Assembly (NCBI RefSeq): GCF_023703325.1
Contig: NZ_JAMQGM010000036.1
Span: forward strand, 1-54,252
Reading direction: 5' to 3'
Origin: Streptomyces meridianus
Lineage (GTDB): Bacteria; Actinomycetota; Actinomycetes; Streptomycetales; Streptomycetaceae
Length of the DNA stretch: 54,252 bases
Shown here: one piece after another, positions 45,386 to 53,628 of the stretch
Layout of the letters: every line of letters begins with the position of its first letter
Numbering within the stretch: the first letter of the stretch is position 1
Notes under the pieces: generated by a model
The model's database searches: none
The model's input: the letters and a program-made list of their open reading frames with translations, nothing else
Told to the model about the DNA's origin: nothing
Made by a program: the position numbers and the translations under genes

Positions 45386-46612
45386 TCAGCGGATGGGCAC
45401 GCCCGACAGGGTCCGGGCGATCACCAGGCGCTGGATCTCACTGGTGCCCTCGAAGATCGTGTAGATCGCAGCATCGCGGTGCATCCGCTCGACCGGGTAC
45501 TCACGGGTGAAGCCGTTGCCTCCGAGTATCTGCACGGCCTGGGCAGTGACCTTCTTGGCCGTCTCACTGGCGAACAGCTTCGACTGGGAGCCCTCGGCCG
45601 CAGTGAACGGCCTGCCGCTGACCGCCATCCAGGAGGCGCGCCAGACCAGCAGCCGGGCCGCATCGATCCGAGTGCGCATGTCGGCGAGCTGGAAGGCGAC
45701 GCCCTGGTTGTCGATGATCGGGCGGCCGAACTGCTCGCGGGTCCTGGCGTACTCCAGGGCCTCCTCGTAGGCGGCGCGGGCGGTGCCGACGGCCATGGCC
45801 CCGACGGCCGGGCGGGATGCCTCGAACGTGGCCATCGCTGCGTTCTTGAGGCGCTCACCGCCGGACTTGGCCTTCTCCCGGGCACGGGCGAGGCGCTCGT
45901 CCAGCTTCTCCTTGCCGCCGAGGAGGCAGGAACCGGGAACGCGCACGTCGTCCAGGACGACCTCGGCGGTGTGCGAGGCGCGGATGCCGTGCTTCTTGAA
46001 CTTCTGGCCCTGGGAGAGACCGGGGGTGTTCGGCGGGACGATGAACGAGGCGTGCCCCTTGGAACCGAGTTCGGGGTCGACGACCGCGACCACGACATGG
46101 ACGTTGGCGATGCCGCCGTTGGTCGCCCAGGTCTTGGTGCCGTTGAGGATCCACTCGTCCTTGGCCTCGTCGTAGACGGCGCGGGTGCGCATCGAGGCGA
46201 CGTCCGAGCCGGCGTCGGGCTCGGAGGAGCAGAAGGCGGCGACCTGCACGTCGTCCGGGGTGCCGTACATCTGCGGGATCCAGGTACCGATCTGCTCCTC
46301 GGTGCCGTTGGCGAGGACCCCCACCGCGGCGAGACCGGTGCCGACGATGGACAGGGCTATACCGGCGTCGCCCCAGAAGAGCTCCTCGATCGCCATGGGA
46401 AGGCCGAGGCCGGTCGGATCGAAGTACTGCTGGGCGTAGAAGTCCAGAGAGTAGATTCCGACCTTGGCCGCTTCCTGGATGACCGGCCAGGGGGTCTCCT
46501 CGCGCTCGTCCCACTCCGCAGCCGCGGGCCGGATCACGTCCGCGGCGAACCCGTGGATCCAGTCGCGGACGTCCTTCTGGTCGTCGTTGAGTTCCATGAC
46601 GAACTCTGCCAT
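45386..46612 (-). CDS. Acyl-CoA dehydrogenase
   Basis: 408 residues, ATG 46612 behind GGAGGGGA. Standard ACAD layout: helical N-domain, middle beta domain with CSSEPDAGSDVASMRT, WILNGTKTWATNGG, FKKHGIRASHTAEVVLDDVRVPG, and helical C-domain with ARTREQFGRPIIDNQGVAFQLADM, VQILGGNGFTREYPVERMHRDA. The catalytic Glu is E388 in IFEGTSEIQ. Forms the trans-2,3 double bond of acyl-CoA with FAD. The upstream TetR gene is divergent with a cluster of GTTAC boxes between, a standard arrangement for TetR-controlled beta-oxidation genes. Substrate chain length cannot be read. Confidence 0.95.
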   Translation of the reverse strand: MAEFVMELNDDQKDVRDWIHGFAADVIRPAAAEWDEREETPWPVIQEAAKVGIYSLDFYAQQYFDPTGLGLPMAIEELFWGDAGIALSIVGTGLAAVGVLANGTEEQIGTWIPQMYGTPDDVQVAAFCSSEPDAGSDVASMRTRAVYDEAKDEWILNGTKTWATNGGIANVHVVVAVVDPELGSKGHASFIVPPNTPGLSQGQKFKKHGIRASHTAEVVLDDVRVPGSCLLGGKEKLDERLARAREKAKSGGERLKNAAMATFEASRPAVGAMAVGTARAAYEEALEYARTREQFGRPIIDNQGVAFQLADMRTRIDAARLLVWRASWMAVSGRPFTAAEGSQSKLFASETAKKVTAQAVQILGGNGFTREYPVERMHRDAAIYTIFEGTSEIQRLVIARTLSGVPIR

Positions 46613-46630
46613 TGTCCCCTCCACCTGCCT

Positions 46631-46695
46631 GTTACTTGCGGTAACATCAGTGTGTTACCCACCAGTAGACGGTGTCAAGACAGCGTGGGTGTTAC
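46631..46695. promoter_or_regulatory. Cluster of GTTAC/GTAAC boxes, TetR operator
   Basis: GTTAC (46631-46635), GTAAC (46641-46645), GTTAC (46654-46658) and GTTAC (46691-46695). The first two form an inverted repeat with a 5-nt spacer. The second and third form GTAACA-TCAGTG-TGTTAC. They lie between the divergent acyl-CoA dehydrogenase and TetR genes. Confidence 0.7.
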
Positions 46696-46736
46696 GTTGC
46701 GCAAGCACGGAGGAAACACACGGGCGGGGAGACGTC

Positions 46737-47384
46737 ATGGAGACCACCAGCCATCGGGGCGACCACCACAGATCCGCCGAACACCGGCGCAGGGAACTTC
46801 TCGAGGCCGCCGAGCGGGTCGTACTGCGCGACGGTCCCGGAGCGTCGATGAACGCCATCGCAGCGGAGGCCGGGATCACCAAGCCCATCCTCTACCGTCA
46901 CTTCGGGGACAAGGACGGACTGTACCGAGCCCTGGCCGTCCGGCACACCGACGCCCTCCTCGACGGCCTGCGGGCCGCCCTGGACGCCCCGGCCGACCGG
47001 CGGCGCAGGGTCGAGGCCACCCTCGACACCTATCTCGCGGCGATCGAGGCGCGGCCCCAGGTCTACCGCTTCCTGATGCACCCGTCCGAGGAGACCAGGG
47101 GCGACGAACAGGGCTTCGACGTCGGACGCCAGTCCGCCCCCGTGCTGCGCAGGATGGGCGAGGAACTGGCCCAGGTCATCGCCGAACGCCTGGACCTCGG
47201 TCCCGGCGGGGAGGAGCAGGCCCGTGTCTGGGGGCACGGGATCGTCGGCATGATGCATGCCGCCGGTGATTGGTGGCTGCGCGAACGCCCCTGCTCCCGA
47301 GCACAGTTGGTCGCCCATCTCGCGGAGCTGCTGTGGGGCCGGCTCGCCGTCGTCCACGACCGGGTGGGCGCTCCCGGCTTCTGA
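46737..47384 (+). CDS. TetR family transcriptional regulator
   Basis: 215 residues from ATG 46737. The DNA-binding helices are at about 15-65: RRRELLEAAERVVLRDGPGASMNAIAAEAGITKPILYRHFGDKDGLYRAL. The C-terminal ligand domain is of about 145 residues. Divergent from the acyl-CoA dehydrogenase, so it probably represses that gene (and itself) through the GTTAC boxes. Release by an acyl-CoA is the common pattern (inference). Ribosome site GGGGAG is weak-moderate. Confidence 0.93.
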   Translation: METTSHRGDHHRSAEHRRRELLEAAERVVLRDGPGASMNAIAAEAGITKPILYRHFGDKDGLYRALAVRHTDALLDGLRAALDAPADRRRRVEATLDTYLAAIEARPQVYRFLMHPSEETRGDEQGFDVGRQSAPVLRRMGEELAQVIAERLDLGPGGEEQARVWGHGIVGMMHAAGDWWLRERPCSRAQLVAHLAELLWGRLAVVHDRVGAPGF

Positions 47385-47422
47385 GCCCGCGCCCCTCCGG
47401 TTCCGGCGACGGCATGCGCCCG

Positions 47423-47968
47423 CTACGACGACGGAAGCCGGGAGACCCGCCGTACGGCACGCAGCGCCCGGCGCCGGCGGAGGCCGGAGAGACGGTCGGT
47501 GAAGACCCCGCCGTCGAGATGATCCGTCTCGTGCTGCAGGCAACGGGCGAAGAACCCCGTGCTCTCGACCCGTACCGGGGCCCCGTCGGCGTCCAGGCCC
47601 TCGACGACCGCCTCGTCGTAACGGCGGGTCCCGGCCTCGATGCCGGGAAGGGAGAGGCAGCCCTCGGGGCCGGTCACGCTCACCCCGCCCAGTGCCACGA
47701 TCCGGGGGTTGACGAGGTGGCCGAGGTGACGGCGGTCCTCGTCGTCGGGGCAGTCGTGGACGAAGACCTTCAGCGGGACCCCGACCTGGTTCGCCGCGAG
47801 CCCCACGCCCCGGGCGGCGTACATGGTGGCGAACAGATCCTCCACCAGTTCCCGCAGAGGTGCGCCGAAGGTCAGCACTTCATGGCACGGCGACCTGAGC
47901 ACCGGGTCACCGAACGGGCTCAACGGGCGCACACGTCCAAAACTCCCGGGAATCGCACGATGTCGCAT
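47423..47968 (-). CDS. def: Peptide deformylase
   Basis: 181 residues from ATG 47968. The three deformylase motifs are seen: GVGLAANQVG (56-64 region), EGCLSLP with zinc ligand C104, and QHETDHLDG with H146, E147, H150. The usual HExxH core is present as HETDH. It removes the formyl group from nascent proteins. No ribosome site; TACGCT lies 7 nt upstream (leaderless). No fmt gene adjacent. Streptomyces carry several def paralogues, and this may not be the main one. Divergent from murT, 230 bp. Confidence 0.94.
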   Translation of the reverse strand: MRHRAIPGSFGRVRPLSPFGDPVLRSPCHEVLTFGAPLRELVEDLFATMYAARGVGLAANQVGVPLKVFVHDCPDDEDRRHLGHLVNPRIVALGGVSVTGPEGCLSLPGIEAGTRRYDEAVVEGLDADGAPVRVESTGFFARCLQHETDHLDGGVFTDRLSGLRRRRALRAVRRVSRLPSS

Positions 47969-47975
47969 GGCCGTC

Positions 47976-47981
47976 AGCGTA
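47976..47981 (-). promoter_or_regulatory. Leaderless -10 box (TACGCT) of def
   Basis: On the minus strand TACGCT is followed by GACGGCC and the ATG, a 7-nt gap, with no Shine-Dalgarno. Confidence 0.55.
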
Positions 47982-48044
47982 CGGTCCGCGCGGCAACGGG
48001 CAGGTCCTGCGGGTGGGCGGTTCGGGTCCGCGGGAAGATCTCGG

Positions 48045-48050
48045 TAGGCT
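48045..48050 (+). promoter_or_regulatory. -10 box (TAGGCT) of murT-gatD
   Basis: TAGGCT lies about 148 nt before the murT ATG, implying a long 5' leader if used. The -35 is not obvious (TTCGGG 18 bp upstream). Confidence 0.4.
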
Positions 48051-48198
48051 GACCCGACCGAAGCCTCCCGCCCGGCGATTCGGCGTGGAGGGGTGCGTTC
48101 CACCGGGACACCGGGCACCCACGGCGTCCGGGGAGCCCGGACACGGGGGTACCGACCGGGAGCGGGTGCGCCGCCGGACACGAGGAGGAACAAGGACG

Positions 48199-49437
48199 AT
48201 GGCAGGCAACACGGATCCGCTGTCGCCACGGGCCAAGCTGGCCGTGACGGCGGGCAAGGCCGCAGCGGCGGTCTCCCGGGCCGCGGGCCGCGGCAGCGGA
48301 TCGGTCATCGGCGGACGGGTGGCGCTCAAGCTCGACCCCGACCTGCTGGCCAGGCTGGCCCGGCACCTGGACGTGATCCTGGTGTCGGCGACCAACGGCA
48401 AGACCACGACGACCAGGCTGATCGCGGAGGCGCTCCGCGCAGCCGGCCCCGTTGTGTCCAACGCCCTCGGCGCCAACATGCCCGCCGGTATCACCTCCGC
48501 TCTCGCCGGTGGCTCCGACGCCAGGTTCGGGGTCATCGAGGTCGACGAGAAGTACCTCGCCGGTGTCGCCCGCGACGTGACCCCGAAGGCGATCGCGCTG
48601 CTCAATCTCTCGCGTGACCAGCTGGACCGGGCCGCCGAGACGCGGATGCTCGCCGAGAAGTGGCGCGAGGGTCTCTCGGGCAGCAAGGCCATCGTGGTGG
48701 CCAACGCCGACGACCCCCTGATCGCCTGGGCTGCCTCCTCCTCGCCCAACGTGATCTGGGTCGCGGCAGGCCAGGAGTGGAAGGACGACGCCTGGTCCTG
48801 CCCCTCCTGCGGCGGCGTCCTGCAGCGCCCCGACGACGACTGGAACTGCGGCGACTGCGGCTTCCGCCGGCCCATTCCCAGCTGGGCGCTGTCCGGCGAC
48901 TACGTGCTCGACCCGCACGGGTCGGCCTGGCCCATCAAACTCCAGCTGCCCGGCCGGGCCAACAAGGCCAACGCCACCACCTCCGCCGCCGTGGCGGCCG
49001 CCTTCGGTGTCCCGCCGCAGGTGGCGCTGGAGCGGATGTACCAGGTGCAGGCCGTCGCCGGCCGCTACGACGTGGTGAACTTCCATGACCGCGACCTGCG
49101 GCTGCTGCTCGCGAAGAACCCGGCCGGCTGGCTCGAGACCTTCTCCCTCATCGACGCCCCGCCCGCCCCGGTGGTCCTCTCCGTGAACGCCCGTGGCGCG
49201 GACGGCACGGACACCTCGTGGCTGTGGGACGTCGATTACACCCGCCTCGCCGGGCATCCGATCTTCGTCATCGGCGACCGGAAGCTGGACCTCGCCGTGC
49301 GTCTGGAGGTGGCCGGGCTCGACTTCCGTGCCTGTGACGACGTGGACGAAGCGGTCCGGCACGCTCCGCCCGGGCGCATCGAGGCCATCGCCAACTACAC
49401 CGCGTTCCAGGACCTGCGCCGCCGCGTCGGCAACTGA
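48199..49437 (+). CDS. murT: Lipid II isoglutaminyl synthase, MurT subunit
   Basis: 412 residues, ATG 48199 after AGGAGGAACAAGG. Mur-ligase P-loop VSATNGKTTTTRLI (near 63-75), VIEVDEKYL, LLNLSRDQLDR, a Cys4 zinc ribbon of C201, C204, C217 and C220 (CPSC...CGDC) characteristic of MurT, and a C-terminal MurT/DUF1727 domain. With GatD it amidates the D-Glu of lipid II to D-iGln with ATP. gatD follows by 20 bp and should be co-translated. The pair is essential in some actinomycetes and firmicutes. Confidence 0.96.
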   Translation: MAGNTDPLSPRAKLAVTAGKAAAAVSRAAGRGSGSVIGGRVALKLDPDLLARLARHLDVILVSATNGKTTTTRLIAEALRAAGPVVSNALGANMPAGITSALAGGSDARFGVIEVDEKYLAGVARDVTPKAIALLNLSRDQLDRAAETRMLAEKWREGLSGSKAIVVANADDPLIAWAASSSPNVIWVAAGQEWKDDAWSCPSCGGVLQRPDDDWNCGDCGFRRPIPSWALSGDYVLDPHGSAWPIKLQLPGRANKANATTSAAVAAAFGVPPQVALERMYQVQAVAGRYDVVNFHDRDLRLLLAKNPAGWLETFSLIDAPPAPVVLSVNARGADGTDTSWLWDVDYTRLAGHPIFVIGDRKLDLAVRLEVAGLDFRACDDVDEAVRHAPPGRIEAIANYTAFQDLRRRVGN

Positions 49438-49457
49438 CCCGAAGAGGACTTGCGAGC

Positions 49458-50186
49458 ATGAGCGACAACAGCCTGCGCCTGGTGTGGGTCTACCCCGACC
49501 TGCTGAGCACCTACGGAGACCAGGGCAACGCCCTCGTCGTGGAACGGCGGGCCCGCCAGCGGGGTCTGGAGGTGTCCCGCGTGGACGTCCGCTCCGACCA
49601 GCAGCTGCCGACCTCCGGCGACATCTACCTGATCGGCGGTGGCGAGGACCGTCCGCAGCGCCTCGCGGCCGAGCGGCTGCGCCGGGACGGCGGCCTCAAC
49701 CGTGCGGTCGACAACGGTGCGATCGTTTTCTCGGTGTGCGCCGGTTACCAGATCCTGGGCCACGAGTTCGTCAACGACCTCGGGGAGCCCGAGCAGGGTC
49801 TCGGTCTCCTCGATGTGGTGAGCACCCGCGGCCATGCCGAACGGTGCGTCGGTGACGTCCTCGCGGACATCGACTCCCGGCTGGGTCTGCCGCCCCTGAC
49901 GGGCTTCGAGAACCACCAGGGCATCACTCACCTGGGTCCACACGCCCGCCCGTTCGCCCGGGTCCGCTTCGGCAACGGCAACGGAACCGGCGACGGCACC
50001 GAGGGCGCGTACAACGACACCGTCTTCGGCACGTACATGCACGGGCCGGTGCTGGCGCGCAATCCGCAGATCGCGGACCTGCTGCTGAAGCTTGCCCTGG
50101 ACGTCAACGCCCTGCCGCGGGTGGACGACCAGTGGTACGAGGCGCTGCGGGCCGAGCGCATCGCCGCGGCCACCCAGCCGGCCTGA
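49458..50186 (+). CDS. gatD: Lipid II isoglutaminyl synthase, GatD glutaminase subunit
   Basis: 242 residues, the CobB/GATase type-1-like glutaminase subunit. Nucleophile C94 in FSVCAGYQILG and H195 in GTYMHGPVL form the catalytic pair (as C94/H189 in staphylococcal GatD). N-terminal LVWVYPDLLSTYGDQGNALVVERRARQRG is the GatD signature. It releases ammonia from glutamine and channels it to MurT. A hairpin follows the stop and ends the operon. Confidence 0.96.
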   Translation: MSDNSLRLVWVYPDLLSTYGDQGNALVVERRARQRGLEVSRVDVRSDQQLPTSGDIYLIGGGEDRPQRLAAERLRRDGGLNRAVDNGAIVFSVCAGYQILGHEFVNDLGEPEQGLGLLDVVSTRGHAERCVGDVLADIDSRLGLPPLTGFENHQGITHLGPHARPFARVRFGNGNGTGDGTEGAYNDTVFGTYMHGPVLARNPQIADLLLKLALDVNALPRVDDQWYEALRAERIAAATQPA

Positions 50187-50198
50187 CCACCCCGCGGC

Positions 50199-50222
50199 GG
50201 CTCCGCCCCCCCCGGCGGAGCC
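50199..50222 (+). terminator. Terminator hairpin after gatD
   Basis: Perfect 9-bp stem GGCTCCGCC / GGCGGAGCC with a 6-nt C-rich loop, 12 nt after the gatD stop. Confidence 0.72.
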
Positions 50223-50244
50223 CGAGCGTCCGGAATGCGGAGCC

Positions 50245-50276
50245 TTGTGATGGCCGCGCGGCAGCGCTTGTAAGGT
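50245..50276 (+). promoter_or_regulatory. Possible pfkA promoter
   Basis: TTGTGA (50245-50250) and TAAGGT (50271-50276) with a 20-bp spacer, longer than ideal. Extended -10 TGTAAGGT supports it. It lies about 60-90 nt before the pfkA start. Confidence 0.4.
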
Positions 50277-50339
50277 GGCCGGACCCAACCGGACGACGGG
50301 GTCCGGTCGTCCGGTTGAATGGCAAAGGTATTTCCGGCA

Positions 50340-51365
50340 ATGCGCATTGGTGTCCTCACTTCCGGCGGCGACTGTCCCGGCCTGAACGCCGTCATCAGGT
50401 CCGTCGTGCACCGCGCCGTGGCAGACCACGGCGACGACGTCATCGGGTTCCACGACGGGTGGAGGGGGCTGCTCGAGTGCGACTACCGCAAGCTCGACCT
50501 CGATGCAGTGGGCGGCATTCTGGCCGCCGGGGGCACCATCCTCGGCTCGTCGCGGGTGCAGCCCGCCCATCTGCGTGACGGGGTGGAGCGGGCCCGCGGG
50601 CACGTCGCCGAGCTCGGTCTCGACGCCGTCATCCCGATCGGCGGCGAGGGCACCCTGAAGGCGGCCCGGCTCCTGTCGGACGCGGGACTGCCGATCGTGG
50701 GCGTGCCCAAGACCATCGACAACGACATCGCGGGGACCGACGTCACCTTCGGTTTCGACACCGCGGTGGGCGTGGCCACCGAGGCGCTGGACCGGCTCAA
50801 GACCACCGCCGAGTCCCACCAGCGCGTGCTGATCGTGGAGGTCATGGGCCGCCACACCGGCTGGATCGCCCTGCACTCCGGCATGGCAGCCGGAGCGCAC
50901 GCCGTGCTCGTCCCGGAGCGCCCGTTCGACATCGAGGAGGTCTCCGACGTCGTGGGCAGGCGCTTCTCGGCGGGGAAGAAGTTCGCGATCGTGGTCGTCG
51001 CCGAGGGCGCCAAGCCCCGCGAGGGTTCCATGCGATTCGACTCCGGCGGCACGGACGTCTACGGGCACCAGCGCTTCGCCGGTGTGGCCCGGCAGTTGGC
51101 GGTCGAGCTCGAGCAGCGGCTCGGCAAGGAGGCCCGTCCGGTCATCCTCGGCCATGTGCAGCGCGGCGGCACCCCCACCGCCTACGACCGGGTGCTGGCC
51201 ACCCGCTTCGGATGGCACGCGGTGGAGGCGGTGCATCGCGGGGAGTTCGGGATGATGACCGCGCTCCGCGGCACCGAGATCGCCCTGACGCCGCTGGCAA
51301 AGGCCGTGGAAACCCTGAAGACCGTGCCGACCGAGCGCTACGACGAGGCCGAGTGCGTGCTCTGA
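50340..51365 (+). CDS. pfkA: 6-phosphofructokinase
   Basis: 341 residues from ATG 50340, the start that gives the family's MRIGVLTSGGDCPGLNAVIR. A longer in-frame ATG at 50319 has no better ribosome site. Signatures: LTSGGDCPGLN, the GGEGTLKAA nucleotide loop, PKTIDNDIAGTD (catalytic Asp), VEVMGRHTGWIALHSG, and GHVQRGGTPTAYDR. Converts fructose-6-phosphate to the 1,6-bisphosphate. The GGEGT rather than GGDGS loop suggests the ATP/PPi mixed PFK-III type found in Streptomyces. Flanked by hairpins, so it is monocistronic. Confidence 0.96.
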   Translation: MRIGVLTSGGDCPGLNAVIRSVVHRAVADHGDDVIGFHDGWRGLLECDYRKLDLDAVGGILAAGGTILGSSRVQPAHLRDGVERARGHVAELGLDAVIPIGGEGTLKAARLLSDAGLPIVGVPKTIDNDIAGTDVTFGFDTAVGVATEALDRLKTTAESHQRVLIVEVMGRHTGWIALHSGMAAGAHAVLVPERPFDIEEVSDVVGRRFSAGKKFAIVVVAEGAKPREGSMRFDSGGTDVYGHQRFAGVARQLAVELEQRLGKEARPVILGHVQRGGTPTAYDRVLATRFGWHAVEAVHRGEFGMMTALRGTEIALTPLAKAVETLKTVPTERYDEAECVL

Positions 51366-51400
51366 CCCGGGCCGCCCGACGTTCACGGGCACCGCGGTAA

Positions 51401-51432
51401 CCGCCCCCGGCCCAGGACGCGGCCGGGGACGG
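51401..51432 (+). terminator. Terminator hairpin after pfkA
   Basis: 12-bp stem with one mismatch, 51401-51412 and 51421-51432, loop of 8, about 35 nt after the pfkA stop. Confidence 0.72.
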
Positions 51433-51477
51433 TCCTAGTCTGGTGCGGACGCATCGGCGCGAAACAGGAGCGAGCGG

Positions 51478-52428
51478 ATGGATAACGGCGGACACGGCAT
51501 GATGATGGATCTGCCGCCGTTCACACTGGACCGGGGACTGGCGTTCACCGGCGAACCGTTCTTCCTCGTCGGCTCGCTGCTGGCGCTGGCGCTCTACGGC
51601 TGGGCTGTGCTGCGACTGCGGCAGCGCGGCGACGCCTGGCCGGTGGGCCGCACCGTCGCCTTCGCCGTCGGCGTGGCCACGGTCCTGGTGACCATGTGCA
51701 CCGGGCTCAACGAGTACGGCATGGTCATGTTCAGTGTGCACATGGTGCAGCACATGATCATCAGCATGGTCTCCCCGATCCTGCTGCTGCTGGGCGCGCC
51801 GGTGACGCTGGCACTGCGCGCCCTGCCGTCCGCCGGCCGCGGCTCCACCGGACCGCGTGAACTGCTGGTGGCTCTTCTGCACAGCCGCTATGTGCGCATC
51901 CTGACCCACCCGGCCTTCACCATCCCACTGTTCATCGCGAGCCTGTACGCGCTCTACTTCACCCCGTTGTTCGACTTTCTGATGGGCAGCAGGGCGGGCC
52001 ACATCGGGATGATGGTGCACTTCCTGGCCGTCGGCCTGGTGTTCTTCTGGCCGATCATGGGCGTGGATCCGGGCCCGCACCGCCCCGGATACGTGATGCG
52101 GATGCTGGAGCTGTTCGCCGGCATGCCCTTCCACGCGTTCTTCGGCATCGCGCTGATGATGGCCTCGGAACCGATGGTGGGCACCTATGCGCACCCGCCT
52201 TCCTCGCTGGGGATCGACGCCCTGGCCGACCAGAACGCCGCGGGCGGCATCGCGTGGGCCTTCAGCGAGATCCCCTCCGTGCTGGTGCTGATCGCCCTGG
52301 TCTTCCAGTGGTACCACTCCGAGCAGCGTGAGGCTCGGCGGTCCGACCGGGCGGCGGACCGCAACGGCGACCGGGAGCTGGAGGCGTACAACGCCTACCT
52401 GGCGACACTGCAGAGCCGGGCGCGGTAG
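51478..52428 (+). CDS. CtaG-like membrane protein, cytochrome c oxidase assembly family
   Basis: 316 residues with about eight TM helices. Family marks: HMVQHMIISMVSPILLLLGAPVTLALRAL, LTHPAFTIPLFIASLYALYFTPLFDFLM, GHIGMMVHFLAVGLVFFWPIMGVDPGPHRPG and FHAFFGIALMMASEP, with the conserved His residues of the caa3_CtaG (DUF1404) family. Members are linked to haem/copper or cytochrome oxidase assembly and copper import. No oxidase or copper genes are adjacent. SD is AGGAGCGAGCGG before ATG 51478. A short basic soluble tail ends the protein. Confidence 0.88.
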   Translation: MDNGGHGMMMDLPPFTLDRGLAFTGEPFFLVGSLLALALYGWAVLRLRQRGDAWPVGRTVAFAVGVATVLVTMCTGLNEYGMVMFSVHMVQHMIISMVSPILLLLGAPVTLALRALPSAGRGSTGPRELLVALLHSRYVRILTHPAFTIPLFIASLYALYFTPLFDFLMGSRAGHIGMMVHFLAVGLVFFWPIMGVDPGPHRPGYVMRMLELFAGMPFHAFFGIALMMASEPMVGTYAHPPSSLGIDALADQNAAGGIAWAFSEIPSVLVLIALVFQWYHSEQREARRSDRAADRNGDRELEAYNAYLATLQSRAR

Positions 52429-52508
52429 CGGCGGGGGCTTTCCGGCGTCACCATGGTTCTCCCACGACAGTGCGGGCCGGGGGCCTGGCCGCGCGAGGAG
52501 GATGCGGG

Positions 52509-52667
52509 ATGACCGGATCTGCGAGGACACCGGCCGTGTGCGCCCTGATCGGGCTGGTGGCCGTGAGCTGTTACACGGTGGCGCTGGGGGCGAACGGCTG
52601 GCTGTGGTTCGGCTGGGTCGTGCTGGTGCTGGTGGCGGTGGGAATGGCGGCGAGCCGGCGCACCTGA
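52509..52667 (+). CDS. Small membrane protein, 52 residues
   Basis: ATG 52509 after GGAGGATGCGGG, a good start. Two TM segments about 9-27 and 31-47 (VCALIGLVAVSCYTVALGA, WLWFGWVVLVLVAVGMAA), with a short basic tail. Typical of tiny actinomycete inner-membrane proteins of unknown function. It starts 80 bp after the CtaG-like gene and may be co-transcribed. Confidence 0.65.
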   Translation: MTGSARTPAVCALIGLVAVSCYTVALGANGWLWFGWVVLVLVAVGMAASRRT

Positions 52668-52692
52668 CGGCCGCTCACGGCCGGGACGGGCC

Positions 52693-53127
52693 TCAGAACC
52701 GGAAGACCGGTCCCGTGGCGGAGTCGAGAACGCACGGGTTGGAGAAGGTCCGCTCCCAGTGCACCGGCCGGCCCGCCCATGCGCCGGTCGCCGCCACGGC
52801 GACCGGATGGTACTCGCGGGTGCAGGGATGCGCTGTCACCGCGAGGGCGTCGAGATCGCCGCCGGAGTGCACGAGGACCGCGCATGCCTCGACGCCGTGC
52901 GGGTGCGAGCCCTCCACCGGGAAGCAGCTCAGGAGGACCTCGCGGGTCGAGGAGTGGGGGACCTCCGAGAGGGTCAGGACGAGGCCTGGAACCGGATCGG
53001 CGGCCCGGACCGGGTCCGCGGTCCACGCCGGTTCGGCGGCCCCCGCTGCGGCGGGAACCGTGCCCCCGATCAGAACCAGGACGAGAGCGGCGGGCACAGC
53101 GGTGAGGCGGAGGGGACGTGCGGACAA
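52693..53127 (-). CDS. Subtilisin-inhibitor (SSI) family protease inhibitor
   Basis: 144 residues. The TTG start at 53127 is chosen because a perfect AGGAGG (53139-53134) lies 6 nt upstream. Signal peptide about 1-30. The SSI fold is clear: LVLTLSEV, CFPVEGSHPHGVEACAVLVH, GGDLDALAV, PCTREYHPVAVAATG, and VHWERTFSNPCVLDSATGPVFRF. Four Cys (68, 82, 102, 132) give the two SSI disulfides. The reactive-site P1 residue is R104 (C102-T-R-E), so trypsin-like proteases are expected targets rather than subtilisins (inference). Convergent with the small membrane protein gene. Confidence 0.94.
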   Translation of the reverse strand: MSARPLRLTAVPAALVLVLIGGTVPAAAGAAEPAWTADPVRAADPVPGLVLTLSEVPHSSTREVLLSCFPVEGSHPHGVEACAVLVHSGGDLDALAVTAHPCTREYHPVAVAATGAWAGRPVHWERTFSNPCVLDSATGPVFRF

Positions 53128-53527
53128 CGAAAACCTCCTGGTGGGCACGGCCCCCGCAGGCCAGGGCACCTCTTCACCGGCCGCGCGGGCAAGCGGCCGC
53201 GCCGCCGGTTCACCCGGCGGAAACCACCGGACTGCGCTGTTCGGCCGCGGGCATCGAACACCCGGTGCACCGGCCGCAGATCATGCCACAGCGAAACGGC
53301 GACGCCGGTGGGAACGGATTCCGGTCGGCATCGTGGACCTCGGCCTCGCCCGGACGCCGCAGCCCGGTGACGGCCGACGGCTCTTGCGTGAAAAGACCTC
53401 GCGAGGGCGGTGCGTGAGAGCACCGAGTGGGAATCGCCCGCGCGACGTGGGGCCGCGATCACCGGTGCAGGTCGCGGGACGGTCGTCGTCGCACACCTCC
53501 CGCCCGGCACGGCGTTACGATGCGTCC
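53128..53527. other. Intergenic region between SSI gene and trpS leader
   Basis: 400 bp. No gene seen. It carries the TACGAT -10 box at 53516-53521 at its right end and the (weak) promoter of the SSI gene on the left. No strong -35 was recognised. Confidence 0.5.
53516..53521 (+). promoter_or_regulatory. -10 box (TACGAT) of trpS leader, leaderless pattern
   Basis: TACGAT is followed by GCGTCC and the leader-peptide ATG (53528), so the transcript probably begins at the leader's start codon. Confidence 0.6.
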
Positions 53528-53569
53528 ATGCATCTTTCGTCGTGTCCGAGCCGGTGGCGCTCCTCGTAG
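53528..53569 (+). CDS. Trp leader peptide of the auxiliary TrpRS gene
   Basis: 13-residue ORF MHLSSCPSRWRSS ending in TAG, with one TGG codon (Trp10, 53555-53557). The next base starts the first strand of an RNA hairpin. It senses charged Trp-tRNA: if the ribosome waits at the Trp codon the hairpin is disrupted. A Trp-codon leader ahead of an antibiotic-resistant TrpRS, working by ribosome-mediated attenuation, is known in Streptomyces coelicolor (from memory). Too short for ordinary gene finding. Confidence 0.75.
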   Translation: MHLSSCPSRWRSS

Positions 53570-53628
53570 GAGCGGCCGCCTCTCGTGCATGAACAACCGG
53601 GCCGTTCGGACGGACGGCCCTTGTGTGT
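53558..53628 (+). promoter_or_regulatory. Trp attenuator: competing hairpins and terminator
   Basis: Hairpin 1:2 is CGCTCC (53558-53563) with GGAGCG (53569-53574), right after the Trp codon. Segment CGGCC (53573-53577) can instead pair with GGCCG (53600-53604), the antiterminator. Terminator 3:4 is GGGCCGT (53599-53605) with ACGGCCC (53614-53620), followed by TTGTGTGT. The geometry fits stalling on the Trp codon, freeing 53573-53577 to block the terminator. Confidence 0.72.
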
